Made by a program: the position numbers and the translations under genes | NCBI RefSeq assembly: GCF_001282115.1 | Contig: NZ_LJBR01000072.1 | Location: 1 to 38,181 of the forward strand | Source: Streptomyces sp. NRRL B-24085 | Lineage (GTDB): Bacteria > Actinomycetota > Actinomycetes > Streptomycetales > Streptomycetaceae | Length of the DNA: 38,181 nucleotides | Direction of reading: 5' to 3' | Notes under the pieces: generated by a model | The model's database searches: none | What the model was told of the DNA's origin: nothing | The model's input: only the letters and a program-made list of their open reading frames with translations | In this document: one piece after another, positions 16,051 through 28,989 of the stretch | Numbering within the stretch: position 1 is the stretch's first letter | How the letters are laid out: each line of letters opens with the position of its first letter

Positions 16051-17139
16051 CTAAGCCTGGGTCAGCTTCACGCACTCGGTGACCACGCTCCGCAGGCTGC
16101 CGGTGCGCTCCAGCAGCTCGCGCTGCACCCGGGCGCCGTTGCCGTGCCGCAGCAGTCCGGCGCAGGCTTCGCGGGCCCGGTCCAGGTCACCGCTGTCGGC
16201 GAGTGCGTCCTCGACGTGCTCCAGCAGGGCGCGCACCACCGTCTCCGCGGGCACCCGGTGCATCGTCGCCGGGTGGAGCAGTTCCCCGGACAGTCCGGAG
16301 CGCGCGGCCTGCCAGGCCGCGAGGCGCAGCAGACTCACACTGTGCGTCACCGGTTCCCGCTCCGCCCGCCACTCGCGCGCGGCCGTCTCCACCAGTCCGC
16401 GGGCGAGGGTGGCGAGGAGCACGGCGGTGTCCGACTGAAGGCAGACGTCCGAGACCCGGATCTCCACCGTCGGGTAGTTCCGGGACAGCCGGGCATCGAA
16501 GTAGATCATGCCCTCGTCCAGGATGACGCCGGTCGCCACCATGTCCGCCACCCGCCGGTGATAGCGCTCCGCCGAGCGGAACGGCTCGGTCGGACCGGCC
16601 GAGGGCCAGCGCTGCCACACCCGGCTGCGGTAACTGCTGTAACCGGTGTCCTTGCCCTGCCAGAAGGGCGAGTTGGCACTGATCGCGGCCAGCACGGTCA
16701 GCCAGGGCTGGATGCGGTCGACGACGGCGACGGCCTCCTCGTCCGACTCCACGGACACGTGGACATGACAGCCCATGACGAGCTGCTCCCGGGTGGCGAT
16801 GCCGTACTGGTCCGCCATCCACTGGTAGCGCCGGCCGACGCCCACGGACGGGCTGACGGGCAGCGGCGAGGTGGCCAGGGAGACCACGGCACAACCGCTG
16901 TCGCCGGCCAGCCGGGCGGCCTCCTTGCGGCAGCGCACGATCTCCGCGCGGAGTTCCTCCATGCCCGACTGCGGGTGGGTGGCGAACTCCACCATCTGGT
17001 TGTGCAGTTCCTTCTCGAAGACGTCCTGGTCCGGCTCGTCCTGCGCGGCCCGCGCGAGGACGGCAGCGGACAGCGCCTGCGGCTCGCCGGTCTCGGGGTC
17101 GACCAGGAGGAGTTCCTCCTCCACTCCCACGGTGCGCAC
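16051..17139 (-). CDS. YbdK-type carboxylate-amine ligase / glutamate-cysteine ligase
   Basis: 362-aa member of the GCS2 family, which joins glutamate to an amine or thiol with ATP. It opens VGVEEELLLVDPETGEPQAL, with MGCHVHVSVES near residue 122 and PTVEIRVSDVCLQSDTA near residue 223, all GCS2 hallmarks. E. coli YbdK has weak gamma-glutamylcysteine synthetase activity; Streptomyces normally use mycothiol, so the physiological product is uncertain. GTG 17139 has AAAGGG about 9 nt upstream. It follows the glgB operon in the same direction, 108 nt after a hairpin at 17199-17224, so it is likely a separate unit. Confidence 0.85.
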   Translation of the reverse strand: MRTVGVEEELLLVDPETGEPQALSAAVLARAAQDEPDQDVFEKELHNQMVEFATHPQSGMEELRAEIVRCRKEAARLAGDSGCAVVSLATSPLPVSPSVGVGRRYQWMADQYGIATREQLVMGCHVHVSVESDEEAVAVVDRIQPWLTVLAAISANSPFWQGKDTGYSSYRSRVWQRWPSAGPTEPFRSAERYHRRVADMVATGVILDEGMIYFDARLSRNYPTVEIRVSDVCLQSDTAVLLATLARGLVETAAREWRAEREPVTHSVSLLRLAAWQAARSGLSGELLHPATMHRVPAETVVRALLEHVEDALADSGDLDRAREACAGLLRHGNGARVQRELLERTGSLRSVVTECVKLTQA

Positions 17140-17198
17140 GTGATACAGCCCTTTCTGTGGCCCTCGGCGACGACGAGGATGCTGGTTCTCGTACGACC

Positions 17199-17224
17199 CC
17201 GACTGCCCCTTCGGGGCCGGTCGG
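17199..17224 (-). terminator. Hairpin after the glgE-treS-mak-glgB operon
   Basis: Stem GCCCC / GGGGC with a TTC loop (17205-17217), extended by CCGAC / GTCGG across a small internal bulge, lying 24-49 nt past the glgB stop on the minus strand. No U-tract, as is common in high-GC actinobacteria. Confidence 0.55.
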
Positions 17225-17247
17225 ACACCTCCGTGTCGCCTGCGGAC

Positions 17248-19455
17248 TCAGTCGGGCACCGGGACCAGCCACACCGTCGCGAGCGGCGGCAGGGTGAGCC
17301 GCAGCTCCCCGTCCTCCGCCTTGACCGGGTCGCGCCGCACGACGTCCCCGCCGCCGTAGCACGCGGCGTCGGTGTTGAGGGCCTCCAGCCACAGGGGGCG
17401 GCCCTCGGGCACGGTGAGGCGGTAGTCCTCGCGCACGACGGGGGAGAGGTTGGAGACCGCGAGCAGCGGGCCGCCCGCCGAGTCGAACCTCAGGAAGGCG
17501 AAGACGTTGTCCTCGGCCGCGTCCCCGACCACCCACCGGAAGCCGCCGGGGTCGGTGTCGCGCTCCCACAGGGCGGGGGTCGCCCGGTACACCGTGTTCA
17601 GGTCGCGCACCAGATCGCGCACGCCCCGGTGGTCGGCCTCGGCCCCGTACGCCGGGTCGAGCAGCCACCAGTCTGGGCCGTGCGCCTCGGACCACTCCGC
17701 GCCCTGGGCGAACTCCTGGCCCATGAAGAGGAGTTGCTTGCCGGGGTGCGCCCACATGAAGCCGAGGTAGGCGCGGTGGTTGGCGCGCTGCTGCCACCAG
17801 TCGCCGGGCATCTTGGACACCAGCGCCTGCTTGCCGTGGACGACCTCGTCGTGGGAGATCGGCAGGACGTAGTTCTCGCTGTACGCGTACACCATCGAGA
17901 AGGTCATCTCGTTGTGGTGGTACTTGCGGTGCACCGGCTCATGGCTGATGTAGCCGAGGGAGTCGTGCATCCAGCCCATGTTCCACTTCAGGCCGAACCC
18001 CAGGCCGCCGCTGTCCGTGGGGCGGGTCACGCCGTCCCAGGCCGTGGACTCCTCGGCGATCGTGACGACACCCGGTGCCCGGCGGTACACGGTCGCGTTC
18101 ATCTCCTGGAGGAAGGCGACCGCGTCGAGATCCTCCCGGCCCCCGAACACGTTGGGGCTCCACTGGCCGGAGTCGCGCGAGTAGTCGAGGTAGAGCATCG
18201 AGGCGACCGCGTCGACGCGCAGCCCGTCGATGTGGAACTCCTCGCACCAGTACACGGCGTTGGCGACCAGGAAGTTGCGCACCTCGACGCGCCCGAAGTC
18301 GAACTCGTACGTCCCCCAGTCCGGGTGCTCGGCACGCCGGGAGTCTCCCGGCTCGTACAGCGGGTCCCCGTCGAAGCGGGCCAGCGCCCAGTCGTCCTTC
18401 GGGAAGTGGGCCGGCACCCAGTCCATGATCACACCGACACCGGCCCGGTGGAGGGCGTCGATCAGGTACTTGAAGTCGTCGGGCGTGCCCAGCCGGGAGG
18501 TCGGCGCGTAGAAACCGGTGACCTGGTAGCCCCAGGAGCCGCCGAAGGGGTGCTCGGCGACCGGCATCAGCTCGACGTGGGTGAAGCCCAGGTCCTTGAC
18601 GTAGCCGGGCAGTTGCTCGGCCAGCTCGCGGTACGTGAGGCCCTTGCGCCAGGACGGCAGGTGGACCTCGTAGACCGAGAACGGCGCCCGGTGCACCGGA
18701 AGGTCCCCGCGCCGGGCCATCCAGTCCTGGTCGCCCCACTCGAAGTGCGAGGCGGTCACCACGGACGCGGTCGCGGGCGGCACCTCGGTGGCGCGCGCCA
18801 TCGGGTCGGCCTTGAGGAACCGGTCGCCGTACCGCGAGGTGATCTCGAACTTGTAGCGGGCGCCCTCGCCGATCCCCGGCAGGAACAGCTCCCACACCCC
18901 GGACGAGCCGAGCGAGCGCATCGGGAACGCCTGTCCGTCCCAGAACGTGAACTCCCCGGCGACCCGGACACCCTGGGCGTTGGGCGCCCACACGGTGAAG
19001 CGGGTGCCGGTCACGTCCTGGTGGGTCATCGGCTCGGCGCCGAGCGCCTTCCAGAGCTGCTCGTGGCGGCCCTCCCGGATGAGATGCAGGTCGGTCTCGC
19101 CGAGCGCGGGCAGGAAGCGGTAGGGGTCGTGAACCTCCTGCTCGCCGTCCGCGTACGACACCAGCAGGGTGTAGTCCGGGATCGCGCCGAGGGGCAGCAG
19201 GCCGGAGAAGAGACCGTCACCCTCCGAGGCCAGCTGTCTGCGCTCGCCGCCGATCACGACGCTCACCCCGCGGGCGAAGGGGCGCAGCGCCCGGAAGACG
19301 ACCCCGTCCGCGACGGGATGGGCGCCCAGCAGCGCGTGCGGGTCGTGGTGGGCGCCGGCCAGCAGCCGGCCCCGGTCCGCGGGGTCGAGCGCGGGGGCCG
19401 GGGCACAGCGCGCCGGTCCGGACGGCTCGGGCAGTGTGGTGTCACGCAGGGCCAC
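17248..19455 (-). CDS. glgB: 1,4-alpha-glucan branching enzyme
   Basis: 735-aa GH13 enzyme that cuts alpha-1,4 chains and re-attaches them by alpha-1,6 links, acting on the linear glucan made by GlgE. It has two N-terminal beta domains (about 45-140 and 147-240), a (beta/alpha)8 barrel with nucleophile D415 in [19 protein letters not shown], acid/base E468 in [11 protein letters not shown], and D536 in [12 protein letters not shown], then a C-terminal all-beta domain. It is full length for actinobacterial GlgB. It starts 3 nt after the mak stop, so translation is probably coupled. As last gene of the operon it completes the GlgE pathway. Confidence 0.96.
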   Translation of the reverse strand: MALRDTTLPEPSGPARCAPAPALDPADRGRLLAGAHHDPHALLGAHPVADGVVFRALRPFARGVSVVIGGERRQLASEGDGLFSGLLPLGAIPDYTLLVSYADGEQEVHDPYRFLPALGETDLHLIREGRHEQLWKALGAEPMTHQDVTGTRFTVWAPNAQGVRVAGEFTFWDGQAFPMRSLGSSGVWELFLPGIGEGARYKFEITSRYGDRFLKADPMARATEVPPATASVVTASHFEWGDQDWMARRGDLPVHRAPFSVYEVHLPSWRKGLTYRELAEQLPGYVKDLGFTHVELMPVAEHPFGGSWGYQVTGFYAPTSRLGTPDDFKYLIDALHRAGVGVIMDWVPAHFPKDDWALARFDGDPLYEPGDSRRAEHPDWGTYEFDFGRVEVRNFLVANAVYWCEEFHIDGLRVDAVASMLYLDYSRDSGQWSPNVFGGREDLDAVAFLQEMNATVYRRAPGVVTIAEESTAWDGVTRPTDSGGLGFGLKWNMGWMHDSLGYISHEPVHRKYHHNEMTFSMVYAYSENYVLPISHDEVVHGKQALVSKMPGDWWQQRANHRAYLGFMWAHPGKQLLFMGQEFAQGAEWSEAHGPDWWLLDPAYGAEADHRGVRDLVRDLNTVYRATPALWERDTDPGGFRWVVGDAAEDNVFAFLRFDSAGGPLLAVSNLSPVVREDYRLTVPEGRPLWLEALNTDAACYGGGDVVRRDPVKAEDGELRLTLPPLATVWLVPVPD

Positions 19456-19458
19456 GGC

Positions 19459-20820
19459 TCAGTCTCCTCTCACGGCAAGGCGTTCGATCGCCGCCATCGG
19501 CACGGGCAGCCAGTCGGGGCGGTGCCGTGCCTCGTACAGGACTTCGTAGACGGCCCGGTCGGTCTCGTAGGCGCGCAGCAGGCCGTGCTTCTTGCGCGGA
19601 TCCCACCCGGCGAGGGCGGCATAGCCCCCGCAGAACGCCTCCCGGCAGCGGCGGGCCCACTCCGGGCGCCAGGGCCGGCGCTGCCGGGCCGCGTAGTCGA
19701 AGGAGCGGAGCATGCCCGCGATGTCCCGGACCGGTGACTGGGCGGTGCACCGGTCGGCGAGCGGACGCGACGGCTCGCCCTCGAAGTCGATGACGAACCA
19801 CTCGCGGCCGGCCCGCAGCACCTGCCCCAGGTGCAGGTCACCGTGGACACGCTGGGCGGGCGGCCCGGAGTCGCAGGTGGCGAGCGCGCCGAAGGCGCCC
19901 CGCAGGCCGGGGACGAACGGCCGCAGCGCCGGCACGCTGTGCGCGGCGGCGTCGAGGCGTTCGGTCATCGCGGCCGCGGTGGCGCCGTTGTCGTCGTGGC
20001 CGGTGCCGGGGAAGGCGGCGGCCAGGGCGAGGTGCACCTCGGCCATGGCCCGCCCGAGTTCGTGGGCCTGCACGGTGAAGTCGTCACCCGAGGCGAGCGC
20101 CTGGAGGGCCAGCGCCCAGCCGTCGGACGCGTCGCGCAGATACGGCTGGAGCACGCCGAGCGTGGCCTCCTGCGGATGCGTGGTGCGGAACCAGGCGACC
20201 GGCGCCGGCACCCTGCGGCAGCCCTGTCCGGCCAGCGCGACCGGCACCTCCAGGTCCGGATTGACCCCGGGCTGGATGCGGCGGAAGACCTTCAGGATGA
20301 ACTCGTCGCCGTACACCAGCGAGGAGTTCGACTGCTCGGCGTCCAGCAGCCGCGGCGGGAGCCCCGCGGGCACCGGCACCGAGGGGGCCCGCTCGAAGCA
20401 CAGCGGGCCGGCCGTGCCGGGATGCCGCAGCCGCTCCAGCAGCAGTTGGGCCGAGCGCGGATCGTGCAGGGCGTCGAACACCGTGAGGCCGGCCAGCGGG
20501 CCGCGCTCGGCGCGGCCGATGAGGGCCCTGCCCAGACGCGGCGAGAGGTGTTTGCGCACTCCGAGCAGCAACTGGTAGCAGTCACCGGCCGGGGAGCCGC
20601 CGCCGGGCGCGGGCACCCCGCCGTGACCCGTGTGGACCAGCAGGTGCAGACAGCCCGGGAACAGCTCGGTCATCGACAGCAGACCGAGTTCGCTCACGGG
20701 CCGGTCCTTGCCCGCGAACCAGCGCTGCCGCGGCAGCCATTGGCGCAGCAGGTCGCCGAGCGAGGCCATGAGATCGGTCACGGGCGCGGGTCTCGGGCTG
20801 AGGGATGCGGTCTTCGGCAT
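19459..20820 (-). CDS. mak: Maltokinase (Pep2/Mak)
   Basis: 453-aa kinase transferring the ATP gamma-phosphate to C1 of maltose, giving maltose-1-phosphate for GlgE. The N-terminal cap carries the family motif LRQWLPRQRWFAGKDRPV (about residues 25-42). The kinase core shows RVHGDLHLGQVLRAGREWFV, where the aspartate of HGDLHLGQ is the catalytic base, followed by IDFEGEPSRPLADR, the metal-binding aspartate segment. ATG 20820 is chosen with GAAAGGA about 10 nt upstream over in-frame TTG 20850. It lies 26 nt after treS. In mycobacteria TreS and Mak form a complex; here they are separate adjacent genes, not fused. Confidence 0.94.
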   Translation of the reverse strand: MPKTASLSPRPAPVTDLMASLGDLLRQWLPRQRWFAGKDRPVSELGLLSMTELFPGCLHLLVHTGHGGVPAPGGGSPAGDCYQLLLGVRKHLSPRLGRALIGRAERGPLAGLTVFDALHDPRSAQLLLERLRHPGTAGPLCFERAPSVPVPAGLPPRLLDAEQSNSSLVYGDEFILKVFRRIQPGVNPDLEVPVALAGQGCRRVPAPVAWFRTTHPQEATLGVLQPYLRDASDGWALALQALASGDDFTVQAHELGRAMAEVHLALAAAFPGTGHDDNGATAAAMTERLDAAAHSVPALRPFVPGLRGAFGALATCDSGPPAQRVHGDLHLGQVLRAGREWFVIDFEGEPSRPLADRCTAQSPVRDIAGMLRSFDYAARQRRPWRPEWARRCREAFCGGYAALAGWDPRKKHGLLRAYETDRAVYEVLYEARHRPDWLPVPMAAIERLAVRGD

Positions 20821-20846
20821 GGTGACGCGTCCTTTCGTCGGCACGC

Positions 20847-22561
<1,715 letters not shown>

Positions 22562-22565
<4 letters not shown>

Positions 22566-24538
22566 GCTGTGGATCCTCCGATCTGAGGCGCCGACCTACG
22601 GACCTGGAACAGATGCGCGGGGGCCCGGCCGGGCTCCAGGCGCACGTAGTTGCTTCTGCTCCAGTGGTGGGTCTCACCCGTCAGTTCGTCGTGGACGGAC
22701 AGGGACTCGTGCCATTCCAGGCCGAGTTGCGGCATGTCCAACGAGACCGTGGCCTCCTGGGTGTGGTGCGGGTCGAGGTTCACGACCACCAGGACCGTGT
22801 CGTCGCCGGTGCGCTTGCTGTAGGCGATGACCATGTCGTTGTCGGTGTGGTGGAAGCGGATGTTCCGCAGGTGCTGGAGGGCGGGGTGCCGGCGCCTGGT
22901 GGTGTTGAGCTGGGTGATCAGGGGGGCGAGGGAGTCGGGGGTGTCCCAGTCGCGGGTCTTGAGCTGGTACTTCTCCGAGTCGAGGTACTCCTCGCTGCCC
23001 TCGCGCAGGGGGGTGTTCTCGGCGAGTTCGTAGCCGGAGTAGATGCCCCAGGTCGGCGAGAGCGTCGCGGCCAGCACCGCGCGCAGCGCGAACGCGTTCC
23101 GGCCGCCGTGCTGGAGGAAGGCGTGCAGGATGTCGGGGGTGTTGGCGAAGAAGTTCGGCCGCATGTAGGAGGCCGCCTCACCCGAGAGCTCCGTCAGGTA
23201 CTCGGTCAGCTCCTCCTTGGTGTTGCGCCAGGTGAAGTAGGTGTACGACTGCTGGAAACCGATCTGGGCCAGGGTGTGCATCATCGCCGGCCGCGTGAAC
23301 GCCTCCGCAAGGAAGATCACATCCGGGTCGGTGGCGTTGATGTCGGCGATCACCCGCTCCCAGAACACCACCGGCTTGGTGTGCGGATTGTCCACCCGGA
23401 AGATCCGCACCCCGTGACCCATCCAGTGCCGCAGCACCCGGCAGGTCTCCGCGATCAGCCCCTCCAGATCCGCGTCGAAGGCGATCGGATAGATGTCCTG
23501 GTACTTCTTCGGCGGATTCTCCGCATACGCGATCGTCCCGTCCGGGCGGTGGTGGAACCACTCCGGATGCTTGTGCACCCACGGATGGTCCGGCGAGCAC
23601 TGCAACGCGAAGTCCAGCGCGATCTCCAGACCCTGCTCGGCCGCCTGCTGGACGAACCAGTCGAAGTCCTCGATCGTGCCCAGATCCGGGTGGACGGCGT
23701 CGTGCCCGCCCTCCGGCGAGCCGATCGCCCACGGCACCCCCACGTCCTCGGGCCCGGCGGAGAGCGTGTTGTTGCGGCCCTTGCGAAACGTCGTCCCGAT
23801 CGGATGGATCGGCGGCAGGTACACCACGTCGAAGCCCATCGCCGCGATCGCCGGCAGCCGGCGCGCCGCCGTACGGAACGTGCCGTGCGGCCGCTCCGGG
23901 GTGCCCTCCGACCGCGGGAAGAACTCGTACCACGACCCGAACAACGCCCGCTCCCGCTCCACCAGCAGCGGCAACGACTCCGACGCCGTGATCAACTCCC
24001 GCAGCGGATGACGGGCGAGGACCGCGTCCACATCCGGAGTCAGCGCGGCGGCCAATCGGGTGGCGACCGGCAGGGAGTCGTCCGCGAGCGTCTCCGCCGC
24101 GGCCAGCAGCACCGCGTGCTGCGGTCCCTCCGGGACGCCCGCCGCCGCACGGGTGTAGAGCTCGGCGCCCTCCTCCAGGACCAGCCCGGTGTCGAGACCG
24201 GCAGGAACCTTTATGCGGGCGACGCGGCGCCAGGTGCCGACCGGATCGCTCCAGGCCTCGACGCGGTACGTCCAGCGGCCCTCGACGTCCGGGGTGACCT
24301 CCGCCCCCCAGCGATCGCTGCCGGGCGACAGTTCCCGCATCGGCGTCCAGGGGCCGTGCCGCCCTTCCGGGTCGGTCAGGACGACGTTCGCGGCGACCGC
24401 GTCATGCCCCTCGCGGAAGACCGTCGCGGTGACCTCGAAGGTCTCTCCCACGACCGCCTTCGCCGGGCGCCTGCCGGAATCGACGGCAGGGCGGACGTCC
24501 CGAACCGGGATGCGGCCGATGACCGGGGTGGTACTCAT
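22562..24538 (-). CDS. glgE: Alpha-1,4-glucan:maltose-1-phosphate maltosyltransferase
   Basis: 658-aa GH13 subfamily 3 enzyme that adds maltosyl units from alpha-maltose-1-phosphate to the non-reducing end of alpha-glucans. N-terminal beta domain [20 protein letters not shown] (about 7-26), helical insert (about 125-215), then the barrel with [10 protein letters not shown], the nucleophile D383 in [12 protein letters not shown] and the acid E412 in [12 protein letters not shown]; the 29-residue spacing equals that of S. coelicolor GlgE (D394/E423). First enzyme gene of the operon; DUF5133 lies 74 nt upstream in the same direction. Complete and apparently active. Confidence 0.97.
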
Positions 24539-24612
24539 GCTCTCGCCTCCGCCGTGCTCGAGGCCGGACGCTGACTGCGCCCGGCCGGGGATCGAAGCTG
24601 CACCGGAAGGGG

Positions 24613-24912
24613 TTACCTCCCCGCGGGGGAACGTTCCGCGGCCCTCGGCGGACCGCGTCTGGCGACGGCACCCGCCCGGGGGAGGTCGCTCTGCTCCTGG
24701 AGGTAGGCCACCACGCTGCTGCTGAGGTAGCGCTCTGCGGCCTCGGCCGCCTCACGTGCGCAGCGCTTGCCCATCAGCACGCACAGCGTGTAGCCCGAGT
24801 CCTCGAAGGTGGCCCGGACGTCGCGGTCGGCGGGGGAGGCGAGCATGACGCGCTCCCAGGCGCGATAGCGCCGCAGTTGCCGGGCGACCTCGGCTTTGGC
24901 CGGTAGCAGCAT
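24613..24912 (-). CDS. DUF5133 family protein upstream of glgE
   Basis: 99-aa soluble protein, opening MLLPAKAEVARQLRRYRAWE with the DUF5133 core FEDSGYTLCVLMGKRCAREA (about residues 41-60) and a basic, Pro/Arg-rich tail absent from the paralogue at 7005-7223. ATG 24912 is preferred: AAAGG lies about 11 nt upstream; in-frame GTG 24924 would sit on that ribosome site. It ends 74 nt before glgE in the same direction, with no clear terminator between them, so it is probably the first gene of the glg operon. Function unknown; the repeated linkage of the family to stress sigma or storage genes hints at a regulatory role. Confidence 0.78.
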   Translation of the reverse strand: MLLPAKAEVARQLRRYRAWERVMLASPADRDVRATFEDSGYTLCVLMGKRCAREAAEAAERYLSSSVVAYLQEQSDLPRAGAVARRGPPRAAERSPAGR

Positions 24913-24932
24913 GGCGCCGTTCACCTTTCGGA

Positions 24933-24998
24933 CTCGGGAAGCTCCAGGGCGCGGAAGGGTCCGGGCTCGGGAAGATCCAGGGCTCAGGAAGATCCGGG
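24933..24998. repeat. Three direct repeats of about 17 bp in the glgE/glgX control region
   Basis: CTCGGGAAGCTCCAGGG (24933-24949), CTCGGGAAGATCCAGGG (24966-24982) and CTCAGGAAGATCCGGG (24983-24998) repeat with one to three mismatches; the last two abut and the first two are offset by 33 bp. They lie just upstream of the DUF5133-glgE operon start. They may be tandem protein-binding sites or simple local duplication. Confidence 0.7.
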
Positions 24999-25075
24999 AT
25001 TCAAGAGATCTTCACTCATGGTGCACGCGCGACAACTCAGCGTCTTGTTGGTTCTTCAACTACCTCGCCAGTCGC

Positions 25076-25115
25076 TCGTGTTGCACGAATGGCGTAGCAC
25101 TCCCACTCTGGAGTG
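25076..25115. promoter_or_regulatory. Two inverted repeats between the glgE operon and the glgX operon
   Basis: TCGTG-TTG-CACGA (25076-25088) and CACTCC-CACTCT-GGAGTG (25098-25115) are perfect short dyads within the relatively AT-rich stretch 25010-25135. The gap 24913-25208 separates the divergent DUF5133-glgE and ATPase-glgX units, so these are candidate operators for coordinated control. I see no ORF with coding bias in the gap and no SigB-type promoter. Confidence 0.45.
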
Positions 25116-25208
25116 ACTCTGAAGCGATCAGCGCTCACGCTCCGTGTCACGGGGCCCGGTCCCGCGGGGGCCGGGAGGGAGCGGGAGCTTCGCCGGTGAG
25201 GAGTGACG

Positions 25209-25703
25209 ATGAAGACCGCAGTGCCCTGCTACTACCACCTCGACGTGGAGGTCAGCCCGGAACGGGTCGGGCAGGTCAGGCGCATCCTGGCCGCCCATCT
25301 ACGGCTCTGGGACCTGGAGACCCTGGTCGAACCCGTCTGCCGCGGTGCCGAACTGCTGCTCAAGGCCATCGACGAGCACGCGACGGACAAGAACACCTCC
25401 ATCGAGCTGTGGTGGAACGGCCAGCACCTCATCACCGCCGTCGCCGAGAACGACTGCGACCTGCGCCCTGACCTGGATCTGCGCGCCTGCCTGGAACGGA
25501 TCGCCGCGATGAGCGACGGCTGGGGCTGCTGCGCCACCGACACCGGGAGCAAGGTCATCTGGTTCTCGCAGCGGGCCCGCGCCGGCGAGCGCGTCCCGCT
25601 CGTGCCGACGGCCCCCGCCCCGAGCCTGCGGGAGGTGCTCCAGGTGCCGCGCGAGATGCCGGTCGCGGCCCTGGCCGCCGCGACCGCCGACGGCGGGTGC
25701 TGA
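25209..25703 (+). CDS. Degenerate anti-sigma-like ATPase fold protein coupled to glgX
   Basis: 164-aa soluble protein whose layout follows stand-alone anti-sigma ATPases: [20 protein letters not shown] (about residues 22-41), then [20 protein letters not shown] in the position of the N-box, then a strand [12 protein letters not shown] resembling the G1 region. The N-box asparagine (normally E-L-x-x-N-A) is replaced by lysine and no glycine lid follows; instead there is [23 protein letters not shown] binding is therefore doubtful. ATG 25209 has GAGGAG 5 nt upstream. The stop lies 2 nt before the glgX ATG, so the two are translationally coupled. A regulatory role in glucan metabolism is inference. 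Confidence 0.65.
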   Translation: MKTAVPCYYHLDVEVSPERVGQVRRILAAHLRLWDLETLVEPVCRGAELLLKAIDEHATDKNTSIELWWNGQHLITAVAENDCDLRPDLDLRACLERIAAMSDGWGCCATDTGSKVIWFSQRARAGERVPLVPTAPAPSLREVLQVPREMPVAALAAATADGGC

Positions 25704-25705
25704 GC

Positions 25706-27844
<2,139 letters not shown>

Positions 27845-27874
27845 AGGGTGACGCTGTCAGGCGCGGGGCGTGAA

Positions 27875-27907
27875 TGAAGGGCGAGGCTCGGGGGGCCTCG
27901 CCCTTCA
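27875..27907 (+). terminator. Strong hairpin terminator after glgX
   Basis: Perfect 13-bp stem TGAAGGGCGAGGC / GCCTCGCCCTTCA with a 7-nt loop (27888-27894), 31 nt past the glgX stop. No U-tract; it may act in both directions, also closing the VOC gene transcript that ends at 28017. Confidence 0.8.
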
Positions 27908-28016
27908 GTGCGTGTGGTGCGAGACGGCTGTGGGCCGGGTGCCCCTCACCCGCGAGGGACGGCCGTCGAGGCGGAAGTCGGGCCGGGGGAAGCCCTGGCG
28001 CCCGGGGCCCTCGTTC

Positions 28017-28820
28017 TCAGCGTGTCCGGCGGGTCGTGACCGTGAACTGCGCGCCGTCCGGGTCGCGCAGTACGGCCTCGGTGGGGACGTGGGAGAGCAC
28101 GCTGCCGCCGTGGACCTCGGCCGCCTTGGCGCAGGCCGCCACGTCCTCGACCGCGAAGTGGACCTGCCAGTGCGGCCGGATCGCGGGATCGGGGGCCGAG
28201 CCCAGCGCCCCCGACTCGATGCGCGCCACCACGTCGCCGCCGCTGCGCAGCACCACCTCGTCGCCCTCGTAGCGGACCTCGCAGCAGTCGGGGCGCTCGG
28301 TCGCCCAGTCGAGGACCTCGCCGTAGAAGATGGCGGCGTCGAACGCGTCGCGGGTGTGGAGCCGGACGAAGGCCGGCTGGGCCCGTCGCCACACCTCCCA
28401 GTTGGAGACGAGGTGGCCCTCCCAGACGCCGAAGGTCGCTCCGTCGCGGTCGGAGAGCAGGGCCGCCCGGCCGGGCGGGAAGGACAGCGGACCGACCGCC
28501 AGCGTGCCGCCGCGTTCCTGTACGCGCGCCGCCGCCTCGTCCGCGCTGGGCACCGCGAAGTACGGCGTCCAGGCCACCGCCATCTGCCACATCGACGCGA
28601 CCGCCGCGATGCCGGCGACCGGCGTGCCGTCCGCCAGCGCGACCCGGAAGCGCTCGCCGAGCTTCGCGGGCTTCCACTCCCAGCCGAGGACGGCCCCGTA
28701 GAAGTCCTCCGTGGTCTGCTGGTCGCGGCTGGTCAGGCTGACCCAGCAGGGCGCCCCGAAGACATGGTGGGTGGAGACGACGTCCGCGGTCGCGGTGGGA
28801 TGCTGCGGATCGTGGTTCAT
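28017..28820 (-). CDS. Two-domain VOC (glyoxalase/bleomycin-resistance fold) protein
   Basis: 267-aa soluble protein made of two tandem VOC domains: the first opens GAPCWVSLTSRDQQTTEDFY (about residues 22-41) and ends RDGATFGVW; the second opens PAFVRLHTRDAFDAAIFYGE (about 147-166) and ends LRDPDGAQFTVTTRR. Such proteins include hydroxylases, dioxygenases and glyoxalases; in actinobacteria several two-domain members are annotated only as VOC family. Metal ligands are not certain. ATG 28820 is the start of homology. A perfect SigB-type promoter lies about 90 nt upstream, implying stress induction. Confidence 0.85.
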   Translation of the reverse strand: MNHDPQHPTATADVVSTHHVFGAPCWVSLTSRDQQTTEDFYGAVLGWEWKPAKLGERFRVALADGTPVAGIAAVASMWQMAVAWTPYFAVPSADEAAARVQERGGTLAVGPLSFPPGRAALLSDRDGATFGVWEGHLVSNWEVWRRAQPAFVRLHTRDAFDAAIFYGEVLDWATERPDCCEVRYEGDEVVLRSGGDVVARIESGALGSAPDPAIRPHWQVHFAVEDVAACAKAAEVHGGSVLSHVPTEAVLRDPDGAQFTVTTRRTR

Positions 28821-28907
28821 GGCAGTCGCGTCCTGCTCTCGTCGGCCGGCGGCCACCGGGCGGTCTTCCTCCAGTGTCCGTCCGGAACCGCTCCGGGCGC
28901 CTGCCGA

Positions 28908-28931
28908 GTACCCCGGGGGCGCCGCCGAAAC
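28908..28931 (-). promoter_or_regulatory. Perfect SigB-type promoter, GTTT-N14-GGGTAC, for the VOC gene
   Basis: On the minus strand GTTT (28931-28928), a 14-nt spacer and GGGTAC (28913-28908) match the strongest form of the Streptomyces SigB-class consensus. The predicted start near 28901 gives an 80-nt leader to the VOC ATG at 28820. It is in the 169-bp gap divergent from the ANTAR gene and only 1.2 kb from the second sigma factor gene. Confidence 0.75.
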
Positions 28932-28989
28932 GGTGGCCCGTTCGCCTGTGCCCGGTGGCGCGGACCCGTCCGGGTGACAGGATGGACAC

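Noticed and set aside
16051..17139. Part of a mycothiol or glutathione operon
   Set aside because: No other thiol-biosynthesis gene is adjacent; only the single GCS2-type gene is present.
16144..19737. 1197-codon open frame on the plus strand
   Set aside because: It is the antisense shadow of glgB and its neighbour; the opposite frame has full GH13 motifs, whereas this one has only Arg/Gly/Val-rich low-complexity sequence.
22613..24574. 653-codon open frame on the plus strand
   Set aside because: Antisense to glgE, without motifs; glgE has all catalytic residues.
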